Shown here one piece after another: positions 18,569 through 28,824 of a DNA stretch of 64,000 nt. Every line of letters starts with the position of its first letter. Position 1 is the first letter of the stretch. Below the pieces are notes generated by a model. The model searched no databases, was not told the DNA's origin, and was given only the letters and a program-made list of their open reading frames with translations. This DNA is from Pseudoalteromonas atlantica. GTDB lineage: Bacteria > Pseudomonadota > Gammaproteobacteria > Enterobacterales > Alteromonadaceae. The position numbers and the translations under genes were made by a program. The DNA lies in NCBI GenBank assembly GCA_007988745.1, contig BJUT01000003.1:62001-126000 (forward strand). Direction: 5' to 3'.

Positions 18569-20558
18569 ATCCTTTCCTTATTGAATTAACTGCAGCCAAG
18601 GTACTGGCATTATTTTTAAAAATAGCGTTGCTTGAATGAGTTAAAACACGGCGCCAATTTGGGTATTCGGTATTAGTACCGGGTATATTCACCGGATACG
18701 TTTGTTTATCTAAATCATCAAGCTGAAGTGCAAATAAACGGGTCTCACTGTGTGCAAGTGCTTTGGCAAGTTCACCGTAAACACACATAGCATCGCTAGT
18801 TTCGCTAAGTTGCTCTGCGCTATGTAACTGTATAAAACGCAGTAATCGTTGTTTTTCTTGTTGTCGTTCGTGCAATTGCTGTTGGTACTGCTGATCATCA
18901 ATAAGCTGATACTTACGTTTAATATCTAAATCATCTGTTTGCCACCAGCCGCAAAATGGCGGTACGTCATGATTCGCTATCATAATTAAACAATGCTTAG
19001 GTAATTCTTGTAACGGTAAAAACTCACCATCATGTTGTTTTTCAAAATAAAATAAGCTATTTGAATAAATACCACTTACAGCAAGTGCGTGTTTTACTTC
19101 GGGCGGGACTATGCCTAAGTCTTCACCTATTACTATGCACTGATTAAGGTGAGACTCTATTTTTAAAATAGCCAATAAGTGCTCGAAAGGGTAATAAACA
19201 TAACAGCCATCTTGTGTGTGATTATTTTCAAAGCACCACCATAAGCGCCTTAGTGCCATAACGTGATCAATGCGCAAACCGCCAACGCCTTGCATGTTTG
19301 CGCTAATAAGTGAGCGATAAAAGGCAAAGTGATCATTTTTTAATTGTTGCGGGTTAAGCGCAGGCAGCCCCCAATTTTGCCCTGCTTGCGCCCAAGGGTC
19401 TGGCGGTGCGCCAACATTGGCATTATCACTAAAAAGTGATTGCTGAGATTGATACTCAACGCCATCACCTGCACAACCAACAGCAAGGTCATTAATTAAA
19501 CCTATTGCCATGCCTTTATTTAAACAGTGCTGCTGACAATGGCTTAATTGTAATTTAGCCTGCCATTGTAAGTAGTAATCAAAGGTAGGATTGGCTGAAT
19601 TTAGCGTAGTTAGGGTCTGGGCGTTTTGTTTACAAAACTGGGCAAACTCATCGCGTCGTGAAGCGCTGGCATGTGCTTCAAAATGACTAAATAGCGCTTT
19701 AAATAATGTATATTTAACGGCGCTTACTTTTTCATAATTTATAAACTGTTCATTGCTGTTAAAAAGCGCTTTTACCTCATCACTGTGTAACAAAGCATCT
19801 AATTGTGGATTGTTTTTAGCATCAGCTGATAGTTCAACACAAATGTACAAAGGATTTAATAACGCACGGCTATTAGGGCTATAGGGACTGGCTCGCTCAC
19901 TTTGCTGTGCAAACAGCAAATGTAACGGGTTGAGTAATATGTAGTCCATGTGCTGCTGAGCACATAAATCACATAGCTCTAGTAAATCATTAAAATCCCC
20001 TACACCTAGGCCTGCTTTGTTTTTAACTGTGTACAACTGCAGCGAAAGCCCAGTGCGCTTAGTATCATCTACTTGAAAAACTTTTTCTGGGGTGGCCCAC
20101 AATTGAATCTCTTTGCTTTGCTCCCCTACACTAACCAGCGCCTGATGATAACCTACCGGAATAGCCCCTAACGGCACTGCTACTTCAATATAACGCACGC
20201 CATGTACATAGTAATCGCCAGTGATGGCCAAATTATGTAAATTAGCACGCTCATAGGTAACGTTTAACTTTGGCAACGTTATCGCAACAGGTAAATCACG
20301 TTGACGCTCATCTATGCGAATATAAAAAAGGTTATCAGTTAAATTCACTAAGCTGGTATCGGGTGCTAACTCTAACCAAGGCGCAACATCTAATTGATAA
20401 TTAAGCTGTGCTATTTGGTGTTCATCTTCGGTATTTACACCACAACATTGTAAGGCACGTTTGCGCGTGTCTTCGCTAAATATAACCTGCTCGCCCGTGT
20501 ATTTAGTAAACTCATAACCGATACCGTGCAGATAAAACAACTGCGAAAGTGCGTCCAT
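18561..20558 (-). CDS. malQ: 4-alpha-glucanotransferase (amylomaltase)
   Basis: 665 residues. Disproportionates malto-oligosaccharides (GH77). Motifs: nucleophile region GGLRIDHVMALRRLWW, acid/base Glu in VIGEDLGIVPPEV, third acid in MIANHDVPPFCGWW, and the substrate-loop segment near SPYSPNSRALLNPLYI. A roughly 130-residue N-terminal extension before the barrel is typical of the E. coli-type enzyme. It is the second gene of the glycogen operon, starting 10 bases after the small CBM48 gene. In this setting it would recycle short glucans left by GlgP and GlgX. Confidence 0.94.
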   Translation of the reverse strand: MDALSQLFYLHGIGYEFTKYTGEQVIFSEDTRKRALQCCGVNTEDEHQIAQLNYQLDVAPWLELAPDTSLVNLTDNLFYIRIDERQRDLPVAITLPKLNVTYERANLHNLAITGDYYVHGVRYIEVAVPLGAIPVGYHQALVSVGEQSKEIQLWATPEKVFQVDDTKRTGLSLQLYTVKNKAGLGVGDFNDLLELCDLCAQQHMDYILLNPLHLLFAQQSERASPYSPNSRALLNPLYICVELSADAKNNPQLDALLHSDEVKALFNSNEQFINYEKVSAVKYTLFKALFSHFEAHASASRRDEFAQFCKQNAQTLTTLNSANPTFDYYLQWQAKLQLSHCQQHCLNKGMAIGLINDLAVGCAGDGVEYQSQQSLFSDNANVGAPPDPWAQAGQNWGLPALNPQQLKNDHFAFYRSLISANMQGVGGLRIDHVMALRRLWWCFENNHTQDGCYVYYPFEHLLAILKIESHLNQCIVIGEDLGIVPPEVKHALAVSGIYSNSLFYFEKQHDGEFLPLQELPKHCLIMIANHDVPPFCGWWQTDDLDIKRKYQLIDDQQYQQQLHERQQEKQRLLRFIQLHSAEQLSETSDAMCVYGELAKALAHSETRLFALQLDDLDKQTYPVNIPGTNTEYPNWRRVLTHSSNAIFKNNASTLAAVNSIRKGYE

Positions 20559-20567
20559 TTACTCGCC

Positions 20568-20870
20568 TTAATTTATGCGTTGAGTGTTCACTATGCTATT
20601 TTCTGTGCCAAATGTATTAGGTAGGTAGTCATCTGCTTGGTGGTCGTTATCCCAAATATCACCATTAATTAAATAACGAAAATGAAACTGCTGATCAACT
20701 GGCAAGCGTTGCTTACATTTAAATACCCCTTCTTTTTTATTAAGCTTCATAGGCACCGGCTGCCAATCGGTAAATTCGCCAAGTAAACTTACTTGCTCTG
20801 CATCAGGGTGGGTAAACTCAAAGGTAACTTCAGCTTCATTTTTTGTTTTAAAAAAACGTTTATTCAACAT
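20568..20870 (-). CDS. Stand-alone CBM48 (glycogen-binding) small protein
   Basis: 100 residues made of little more than one CBM48/isoamylase-N domain: EVTFEFTHPDAEQVSLLGEF, then TDWQPVPMKLNK and FHFRYLINGDIWDNDHQADD. This is the fold of the AMPK-beta and GlgB N-terminal glucan-binding modules; no catalytic domain is attached. ATG 20870 is chosen because GGAG is six bases upstream; an upstream TTG (20882) lacks this. As the first gene of the glycogen operon it probably binds glycogen and tunes or tethers the enzymes, but its role is not established. Confidence 0.85.
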   Translation of the reverse strand: MLNKRFFKTKNEAEVTFEFTHPDAEQVSLLGEFTDWQPVPMKLNKKEGVFKCKQRLPVDQQFHFRYLINGDIWDNDHQADDYLPNTFGTENSIVNTQRIN

Positions 20871-21243
20871 AGTAGGCTCCAACTAAACCAAAATGGGTAC
20901 TTAATCTTTGCCACAGGGCCGATACAACACTTTAAAGGGCGATGTGGGGTGCATTTAAACATCATTAAACGCGGGTAATTTAAACAAATTTTTATTTACG
21001 CATTATTACAGTGCAAAAAAGTTTTTAGCTGCACATATAAGGTGCGATTACGATAAAAATTTTCGCTTATTAATGACAAACTAATGTACAGCAAGTATTA
21101 AACCAACTTAATCATTTTTCATTATTAATATATTGAGTAAAAAATCGTATAAAGGTTCACACTAACCTATAAAATTCTTTCGTTATCAGTGTGCTTAAGT
21201 AATAATACACAGCATCTTACGTCTCTGAAATACCAAAAATTTC
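20871..21243. promoter_or_regulatory. Divergent promoter region of glycogen operon and propeller gene
   Basis: 373 non-coding bases between two divergent genes. It is AT-rich, with several possible -10 elements for both directions, and contains a CACACT...AGTGTG inverted repeat around 21156-21195. I could not single out one promoter or a recognised operator. All seven glycogen genes to the left must depend on it unless internal promoters exist. Confidence 0.5.
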
Positions 21244-22176
21244 ATGTTGAAAAAAAGCATTTTATTTACTACGGTAATTGTATTTATTGCACTTGCCTCC
21301 TTTGTAAGCCTTTCTATATATACCCTTTATAGTAAAAAGCAATTATCAGTAGACCCTAAATTAAAAGAAATTTCAGGCATTGAGTTTGATAAAAAAAAGC
21401 GTTTGTGGGCGATTAATGATGGCGGTGACGACCCAAAACTTTATCGCCTGGGCGAAGATGGCGCTATTGAAAAAGAAATCCTTGTTACGAATGCTAAAAA
21501 TATAGACTGGGAAGACATGACGCAAAATAAATTTGGTCATTTTTTCTTAGGTGATTTTGGCAATAATAAAAACGACAGAAAGTGGTTAACTATCTATAAA
21601 ATAGAAAACCCAATAGACATAAAAACAGAGACCACCGAAGCCGAAATTATTAAGTTTACCTATCCTGAAATGGACGGCACTCCCATTACGCCTAATAAAC
21701 GCAACTTTGATTTAGAAGCCTTTGTAGAATACAAACGCCATTTATATTTATTTACCAAAAATAGAACCGAACCTTTCGATGGCATAACCAATGTTTATAA
21801 AGTGGGCGATCATGCAGCCAATTTTGATGCACAGTTAATTGATTCATTTAAAACTTGCACAACTTTAGAAAAACTCTGTTGGATCACATCCGCTGCTCTT
21901 AGCCCTGACAGGACTAAACTTGTGTTGCTTGATTCTACAAGTATTTGGCTGTTCGAAAACTTTAAAGGCGACAAGTTTTTTTCTGGTGATGTGTCTCGAA
22001 TCGATTTAGGTATTGTTACGCAAAAAGAAGCGATCACCTTTTATGATGATAATACGCTTATTTTTACCGATGAAGAATTTAAAGGGCTGGTAGGAGGAAA
22101 TGCTTACGTTATTAAATTAAACGAAGCACAAAAAACCGTTATCAGACAAGCGCCAAAGACTGCCGTAAATAAATAG
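21244..22176 (+). CDS. Membrane-anchored beta-propeller-like protein, function unknown
   Basis: 310 residues. A single N-terminal hydrophobic helix (about 6-27) acts as anchor or uncleaved signal, so the body is periplasmic. The body has repeated blade-like blocks: ISGIEFDKKKRLWAINDGGD, NIDWEDM, FFLGDFGNNKNDRKWLTIYK, NFDLEAFVEYKRHLYLFTKN and a final AITFYDDNTLIFTDEE. This pattern (Glu-Ser/Ile-Gly-Ile then Asn-Asp-Gly-Gly-Asp, Asp-Trp-Glu-Asp, Gly-Asp-Gly-Asn-Asn) recalls secreted propeller proteins annotated as esterase-like or SdiA-regulated-like. No catalytic residues can be named. Monocistronic and convergent with the next gene. Confidence 0.65.
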   Translation: MLKKSILFTTVIVFIALASFVSLSIYTLYSKKQLSVDPKLKEISGIEFDKKKRLWAINDGGDDPKLYRLGEDGAIEKEILVTNAKNIDWEDMTQNKFGHFFLGDFGNNKNDRKWLTIYKIENPIDIKTETTEAEIIKFTYPEMDGTPITPNKRNFDLEAFVEYKRHLYLFTKNRTEPFDGITNVYKVGDHAANFDAQLIDSFKTCTTLEKLCWITSAALSPDRTKLVLLDSTSIWLFENFKGDKFFSGDVSRIDLGIVTQKEAITFYDDNTLIFTDEEFKGLVGGNAYVIKLNEAQKTVIRQAPKTAVNK

Positions 22177-22229
22177 CTACACAAAATTTTGCTATACACG
22201 CGGGCTTTAATAAGACGCTGCTCACGCTA

Positions 22230-23402
22230 TTAATTTAATGCGTTGTTATTAAATGAGTGCAGCGCTTTTTCTACATCGACCCCCATAATAATAACGCCAA
22301 TATGATCGCCCTTGGCATTTTTTATCGGTAGACTTAATTGCACCTGAAAATGATGTGTTGAAGCATCATATTCAACACTGTCAAAGCGATACACTAAAGA
22401 CTGCTGGTATACGAGGCTAAATTTATTCTCATCCCCTTGCCAATAATCACTGGTGATTTTGCTTATAGCCACATTTTTACCTTGCTTATCTGTCACTATA
22501 ATTTCGGTAATTATGCCTTTGAACTGCCTTTGCCATTGTTTTAAATATAATGAAGCATCAGTAAATAGCATATTTTTAGCTAAATCATGTTGATGTGTTT
22601 TAACTTCTTTTATCCAAAGCTCGTCAGCGAGTTTAAGCGCTTTGTTAGTCAGCTTTATATGGTTACTTTGCGCCACGGCATCGATAATTATGGGCTGTGA
22701 AATTAACGCCTTTATTGGCTCTAACAACGTATTTAGTATTTGTACTTGTTCGCCCTGTGATAAATAAAACGGTGCAGGGGCACATTGAGGAATCGTTTCG
22801 TCGAATTTTTCTAAAAAAGAAGGGTGCGAATTAATAAGCTTATTAGCAGCAAAAACCCCTAATGGCACATAACGATAAAATGAGCGCGGGTAGGCAGATG
22901 CGTCAATACCTAAGCGATCGGCAGCATTATTAAAATCATCTAAATCAAGTAATACTTTGTCTACTCTATGATGGTGAAGTACGTTTACTATTTCTTCTAG
23001 CGAGTTTACTTCAACTAACGAGGTAATATTTTGCGTTTTAAACCAATTAGCCTGATAACTGCCATGGACCACGCCATAACGTAATTTTTTCGGGTCTTTA
23101 TTAACGCTATCGGGATGAGTAAACCAGTACCAATTTTCTAGGTAAATAGGTGACGACAACTTACCATACTGGCTCATCTCAGAGGTTAAATGCGTTGTAA
23201 AATACCCATCCAACCTATCTTGTTTTACCTCGCGACGAGCCCTCAGCCAAGGTAACGATTGCAACTCAAATGGCATGTCCATATTGTGTAAAATGCATTG
23301 CACTTGGTTAACCGCATTATCTGGTGTTGTAAGCGATACATTGGTACCAAATTTTAAGGGTTCAGTTAAAGTTAAAAGTGCAAAAAATAACGTTGTGGGC
23401 AT
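22230..23402 (-). CDS. Periplasmic solute-binding-like domain fused to a Cache/PDC-like sensor domain
   Basis: 390 residues with a short hydrophobic N-terminus (TTLFFALLTL) that may be a signal peptide. Residues about 15-220 look like a type-3 solute-binding protein: MDMPFELQSLPWLRARREVK, DGYFTTHLTSEM, LRYGVVHGSYQ and DKVLLDLDDF. After a helical linker, residues about 265-385 resemble a Cache domain: NMLFTDASLYLKQWQ, IVTDKQGKNVAISKITSDYW and LPIKNAKGDHIGVIIMGVDV. No kinase, GGDEF or methyl-acceptor domain follows, so it is a sensor without a visible output. Convergent with the propeller gene; no partner transporter nearby. Confidence 0.7.
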   Translation of the reverse strand: MPTTLFFALLTLTEPLKFGTNVSLTTPDNAVNQVQCILHNMDMPFELQSLPWLRARREVKQDRLDGYFTTHLTSEMSQYGKLSSPIYLENWYWFTHPDSVNKDPKKLRYGVVHGSYQANWFKTQNITSLVEVNSLEEIVNVLHHHRVDKVLLDLDDFNNAADRLGIDASAYPRSFYRYVPLGVFAANKLINSHPSFLEKFDETIPQCAPAPFYLSQGEQVQILNTLLEPIKALISQPIIIDAVAQSNHIKLTNKALKLADELWIKEVKTHQHDLAKNMLFTDASLYLKQWQRQFKGIITEIIVTDKQGKNVAISKITSDYWQGDENKFSLVYQQSLVYRFDSVEYDASTHHFQVQLSLPIKNAKGDHIGVIIMGVDVEKALHSFNNNALN

Positions 23403-23530
23403 AATCCATTGCTAAATAATTGTGTTAATTACAATAAGTATAGTAAGGCTTTACCAAAATACCTAACTTCGATAAAATTAAATATTAAGTTAAATCAATA
23501 GGTAACCTTTCGCTTTAGTAACACTTAACT

Positions 23531-23959
23531 TTAACGCTTAAATTTTGTTTCTAAAATCACTGACGACGTTGTGCGCTCTACCCCATCTAAATTACCTATA
23601 TCATCAAGTAAATGGCTTAGCTTTTCTAAGTTTTGCGCTTGCACTACGGCAATTAAATCAAACTCCCCACTTATGGCATAAAGCTGGGAAATAGCATCAA
23701 TCTGTTTAAGTTCTAAATTGGTTTTAGTGGTGAGTTTTTGCATCACCTTTATAGATACATGAGCCGAGACCATACTGGTCAAATAGTCTTCACCGTAATC
23801 TACGCTATAGCCTTTTATAACTCCTGTTTCTTCAAGTTTTAACATACGGCTTTGCACGGTAGAGCGCGATAAATTAAGCATGCGTGCCAAGTCAGAAATA
23901 CTGGCTCTTGCATTGGTTTTTAAAATTGAAAGTAGCTTTTCGTCTTGTGGAGTTATCAT
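23531..23959 (-). CDS. Lrp/AsnC-family transcriptional regulator
   Basis: 142 residues. N-terminal winged helix-turn-helix (DEKLLSILKTNARASISDLA, then RSTVQSRMLKLEETG) followed by the ligand-binding RAM domain (VSAHVSIKV, YAISGEFDLIAVVQA). I take ATG 23959 (MITPQDEKLL) because family members start about five residues before this helix; ATG 24001 would add 14 basic residues and neither has a strong ribosome site. Divergent from the arginine succinyltransferase operon, 182 bases away, so it is a plausible regulator of it. Confidence 0.85.
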   Translation of the reverse strand: MITPQDEKLLSILKTNARASISDLARMLNLSRSTVQSRMLKLEETGVIKGYSVDYGEDYLTSMVSAHVSIKVMQKLTTKTNLELKQIDAISQLYAISGEFDLIAVVQAQNLEKLSHLLDDIGNLDGVERTTSSVILETKFKR

Positions 23960-24132
23960 ATTGCTTATTAATTTCGTTATTTTGACTTTTATTGTAATCA
24001 TTTTTCACAAAATAGCACTGCAAATTTAACCTACAACCTTCGATAATAGTGCTTAATAACAAAAATTACCTAGCTGAGAAAACGCTAACGTTTTTATTTT
24101 GCTAATCTTTATTCAATATTCACAATTTTTAG

Positions 24133-25347
<1,215 letters not shown>

Positions 25348-25355
25348 TTTAATTA

Positions 25356-25375
25356 AGCGCGCCTTAGGGCGCGCT
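25356..25375 (+). promoter_or_regulatory. GC-rich stem-loop between astC and astA
   Basis: AGCGCGCC-TTAG-GGCGCGCT is a perfect 8-bp GC stem with a 4-base loop, 8 bases after the astC stop and 18 bases before the astA start. There is no T run, so it is more likely an mRNA-stabilising or processing stem than a terminator. Confidence 0.6.
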
Positions 25376-25392
25376 GTTGGAGCAAGTAATAA

Positions 25393-26427
25393 ATGCAAGT
25401 ATTACGTCCTATTACCACTGAAGACTTTGCTGCACTTAAGCAAATTGCGATTGAATCGGGCCATGGGTTTACCTCACTTCCGGTGGACGATCAGCAATTA
25501 AAAGACAAAATAGACCGCGCCGAGAAAAGCTTTGCTAAAAATATCAATCAGCCGTTAGATGAAAGCTACCTATTTGTTTTAGAAGACAGTGAAACAGGTG
25601 AGGTTATTGGCACAACCGCCATAGAAGCCGCTGTTGGCTTATCGGTGCCGCTTTATCATTACCATTTAGGTAAAACAGTACACCACTCGCCTACACTTAA
25701 TGTTTATAACACCGTTGATATTTTAAGCATGTGTAACGATTACACCGGATGCTCTGAAATATGTACTTTGTTTTTGCGCGAAAACAGCCGTAAAGGCTTA
25801 ACCGGGCGCTTTTTATCACGCTCACGCTTTTTATTTATGGCGCAGCACAGCGAACGCTTTGCCGATACCGTGATTGCTGAAATGCGCGGCGTAAGTGACG
25901 AAGATGGTCATTCACCGTTTTGGCAATGGCTGCAAGAGCACTTTTTTAGTATTGAGTTTCCCAAGGCCGATCATTTAGTAGGGCTTGGCGATAAAGTGTT
26001 TATTAGTGAGTTAATGCCTAAATACCCTATTTACGTCAATCTACTAAGTAAAAAAGCCCAAGCAGTGATTGGCAACGTGCATGAAAAAACTAAACCGGCA
26101 CTTAAACTGCTCGAAAAAGAAGGTTTTGAGCACCGTGGCTATGTTGATTTGTTTGATGCAGGCCCAACGGTAGAAGCCAAGCTTGGTAATATTCGCAGTA
26201 TTCGTGAATCTCAAGTATGCCCTATTACTATTGGCGAGCTGGAACATATTAGCCAGCACAGCTCAGATACTTTAGCCGTTTGTAATCAAGGTGTAAGTGG
26301 GTTTAGAGCAACCTTTACCCAGCACGCCCACTATAACCACGCTAAGCACACATTAGTAATAAGCCAAGAAGTGGCTGATGCCCTTAATTTATCCCAAGGA
26401 GATGCAGCGCGTTTTTTCCGCCTGTAA
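25393..26427 (+). CDS. astA: Arginine N-succinyltransferase
   Basis: 344 residues, equal in length to the E. coli enzyme. Transfers succinyl from succinyl-CoA to arginine, the first step of the AST pathway. Family blocks: [19 protein letters not shown] at the start, [39 protein letters not shown]-type segment [20 protein letters not shown] and [22 protein letters not shown] lies about 13 bases upstream of the ATG. Second gene of the ast operon, 45 bases after astC. Confidence 0.95.
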   Translation: MQVLRPITTEDFAALKQIAIESGHGFTSLPVDDQQLKDKIDRAEKSFAKNINQPLDESYLFVLEDSETGEVIGTTAIEAAVGLSVPLYHYHLGKTVHHSPTLNVYNTVDILSMCNDYTGCSEICTLFLRENSRKGLTGRFLSRSRFLFMAQHSERFADTVIAEMRGVSDEDGHSPFWQWLQEHFFSIEFPKADHLVGLGDKVFISELMPKYPIYVNLLSKKAQAVIGNVHEKTKPALKLLEKEGFEHRGYVDLFDAGPTVEAKLGNIRSIRESQVCPITIGELEHISQHSSDTLAVCNQGVSGFRATFTQHAHYNHAKHTLVISQEVADALNLSQGDAARFFRL

Positions 26428-26434
26428 AACAAAT

Positions 26435-27901
26435 ATGAACACACACCTTATAAATAACCAATGGCATTCAGGCCAAGGCCCCGCTTTTAGCTCTGTTAAT
26501 CCGAGTAACGGCGAAGTTGTATGGCAAGGTAATGGCGCAACAGCTGATCAAGTAGATGCTGCAATCAATGCAGCTAGAGCCGCACAAGTACAATGGGCAG
26601 ATACGCCAATTGAGTCGCGTATAACCATACTTGAAAACTTTGTAGCACAATTAAAAGAGCACAGCGAAGAATTTGCAGCCATTATAGCGCGCGAAACCGG
26701 CAAGCCTCTTTGGGAAACACGCACAGAAGTAGGCGCTATGACAGGTAAAGTGGCCATTTCGATTAAAGCGTACAACGAGCGTACCGGCACCACTGAAAAC
26801 CCAATGCCGGGTGCTAAAGCCTTTATACGCCATAAACCACACGGTGTTGTGGCTATATTTGGCCCGTATAACTTTCCTGGGCATTTACCTAATGGCCATA
26901 TTGTACCGGCTATTTTAGCGGGTAACACCGTGGTATTTAAACCGTCTGAGCTAACCCCTCACGTTGCTGAATTTACTTTATCACTTTGGTTAAAAGCAGG
27001 CTTACCAGCAGGTGTTATTAACCTAGTGCAAGGTGAAGTTGAAACAGGTAAAGCACTTGCTTCGCATCAAAACATAGACGGCTTATTTTTTACCGGCAGC
27101 TCAAACACCGGCCATTTATTACATAAACAGTTTGCAGGCCACCCAGGTAAAATATTAGCGCTTGAAATGGGCGGTAATAACCCTTTAATCGTTAAAAATG
27201 TAGCCGATGTAAGCGCTGCAGTGCACGATATTATTCAATCGGGCTTTATTACTTCTGGCCAGCGCTGTACTTGTGCACGCCGCGTGTTTATTGAAAAATC
27301 GCTCAATGGCGATGCTATTTTAGAAAAACTTGTTAGCGCAACTAAAAACATTGTTGTTGATGACAGCTTTGCAAGCGATCAACCATTTATGGGTGCCATG
27401 ATCAGCGAAAAAGCCGCCTTAGGCATGGTTGCAGCGCAAAAAGAATTAGTTGCAAGTGGTGGCGAAATACTTGTTGAGCTTAAGCAGCTAAAAGCAGGCA
27501 CTGGGTTTGTAAGCCCAGGTATTATTGATGTAACTAACATTACCAACATGGCCGATGAAGAACACTTTGGCCCGCTCATTAAAGTGTATCGCTACAACGA
27601 CTTTGACAGCGCAATAGCAGAGGCTAATAACACCAGCTTTGGTTTATCTGCAGGCTTACTTGGCGATAACGAAGATGATTACAGCCACTTTTTAAAGCGC
27701 ATTCGTGCCGGCATTGTCAACTGGAACCGCCCTATTACGGGTGCCTCTAGTGCAGCACCGTTTGGTGGCATAGGCGCAAGTGGTAACCACCGAGCCAGTG
27801 CGTATTATGCCGCTGATTATTGTGCCTACCCTGTAGCATCAGTTGAGGCCGATAAGGTAAACCTGCCACAAACTTTAGCGCCAGGCTTAGTAATTGAATA
27901 A
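26435..27901 (+). CDS. astD: Succinylglutamate-semialdehyde dehydrogenase
   Basis: 488 residues. NAD-dependent oxidation of succinylglutamate semialdehyde in arginine degradation. Aldehyde-dehydrogenase motifs: [34 protein letters not shown], general-base Glu in [13 protein letters not shown] and nucleophile Cys in [13 protein letters not shown]. The chosen ATG 26435 lies 7 bases after the astA stop and gives the normal N-terminus [13 protein letters not shown]; a longer reading from 26378 would overlap astA by 50 bases. astB and astE are not in this window, so the pathway must be completed elsewhere. Confidence 0.95.
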   Translation: MNTHLINNQWHSGQGPAFSSVNPSNGEVVWQGNGATADQVDAAINAARAAQVQWADTPIESRITILENFVAQLKEHSEEFAAIIARETGKPLWETRTEVGAMTGKVAISIKAYNERTGTTENPMPGAKAFIRHKPHGVVAIFGPYNFPGHLPNGHIVPAILAGNTVVFKPSELTPHVAEFTLSLWLKAGLPAGVINLVQGEVETGKALASHQNIDGLFFTGSSNTGHLLHKQFAGHPGKILALEMGGNNPLIVKNVADVSAAVHDIIQSGFITSGQRCTCARRVFIEKSLNGDAILEKLVSATKNIVVDDSFASDQPFMGAMISEKAALGMVAAQKELVASGGEILVELKQLKAGTGFVSPGIIDVTNITNMADEEHFGPLIKVYRYNDFDSAIAEANNTSFGLSAGLLGDNEDDYSHFLKRIRAGIVNWNRPITGASSAAPFGGIGASGNHRASAYYAADYCAYPVASVEADKVNLPQTLAPGLVIE

Positions 27902-27928
27902 GTGAATAACCCAATTTAAGGATTTAAC

Positions 27929-28732
27929 ATGCACACTAACGTAAATACATTATTTGAAAACCTATGGGATAACTATTTAGCCGTTACCCCCTCGGCAGAT
28001 AAAATTCATGATTTATTAGGCTCAACGCAAAAAGATGACATTATTAACGACCATATTGCGCTGCGGACCTTTAATATTGAAAAAGTAGGCCTAGAAAAAC
28101 TAGCCGCGCACTTTTTAGCACTTGGTTATACAGAGTGTGGTGAATACCACTTTGAAGCTAAAAAGCTCTATGCTAAACACTACGAGCATAGCGATCCTAA
28201 GCAACCTAAAGTATTTATTTCTGAGCTATTAGTTGAAAAGTGTTCACCAGAGTTACAAGCCATTGTGACAGATATGGTAGAGCAAATAGATGAAAACGCA
28301 GTAACTGCCGATAACTTTTTATACTCAGGTACCCATTGGCAAGTAAGTAGCGACACATACAAGCAGTTACTTGCTGAAAGTGAGTACGCAGCGTGGATGT
28401 CGGCATGGGGCTACCGTGCAAACCACTTTACTGTAAATATTAATATGCTTGCTAAGTTTGATAATATTCAGGATGTTAACCAAGCACTTAAAGACGCAGG
28501 CTTCGCCCTAAATACATCAGGCGGCGAAGTAAAAGGCTCACCAGAGGTATTATTAGAGCAATCATCAACCCTTGCAGATGAGTATGCTGTCACCTTTAGC
28601 GACGGCGAACTGCGCATCCCTAGCTGTTTTTATGAGTTTGCCATTAGATACCCTAAAGCCAATGGCGAGCTTTACACGGGGTTTGTTGCAGCCTCTGCTG
28701 ATAAAATCTTTGAAAGCACTAACGCGCGTTAA
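27929..28732 (+). CDS. DUF1338 family metal-dependent oxygenase (HglS-like)
   Basis: 267 residues. The DUF1338 family includes HglS, an iron-dependent 2-oxoadipate dioxygenase/decarboxylase that yields 2-hydroxyglutarate in D-lysine catabolism. Likely metal ligands are His42 in NDHIALRTF, the His in WGYRANHFTVNIN and the Glu in CFYEFAIRYP; the substrate Arg46 is also present. AAGGA precedes the ATG. It sits 27 bases after astD and ends at a strong terminator, so it is the last gene of the ast operon. Its substrate in an arginine pathway is not known to me; a 2-oxoacid derived from basic amino acids is the simplest guess. Confidence 0.85.
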   Translation: MHTNVNTLFENLWDNYLAVTPSADKIHDLLGSTQKDDIINDHIALRTFNIEKVGLEKLAAHFLALGYTECGEYHFEAKKLYAKHYEHSDPKQPKVFISELLVEKCSPELQAIVTDMVEQIDENAVTADNFLYSGTHWQVSSDTYKQLLAESEYAAWMSAWGYRANHFTVNINMLAKFDNIQDVNQALKDAGFALNTSGGEVKGSPEVLLEQSSTLADEYAVTFSDGELRIPSCFYEFAIRYPKANGELYTGFVAASADKIFESTNAR

Positions 28733-28761
28733 AAATAAAACATGCCTTAATGTTTTAACTT

Positions 28762-28788
28762 AAAAAAAGCCCGTTTGGGCTTTTTTTT
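28762..28788 (+). terminator. Rho-independent terminator of ast operon
   Basis: AAAGCCC-GTTT-GGGCTTT stem-loop with flanking A and T runs, 30 bases after the DUF1338 stop. The A tract on the left could also let it act on the other strand. Confidence 0.93.
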
Positions 28789-28824
28789 ATGACAAAAATA
28801 TTTAGAACATTTACACTAAGTTTT

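Noticed and set aside
26548..26928. 126-codon antisense ORF inside astD
   Set aside because: Runs opposite an intact dehydrogenase gene, with no ribosome site.
28789..28824. Upstream ATG for the orphan binding protein
   Set aside because: It lies at the end of the T run of the ast terminator and lacks a ribosome site; ATG 28825 gives a normal signal peptide.
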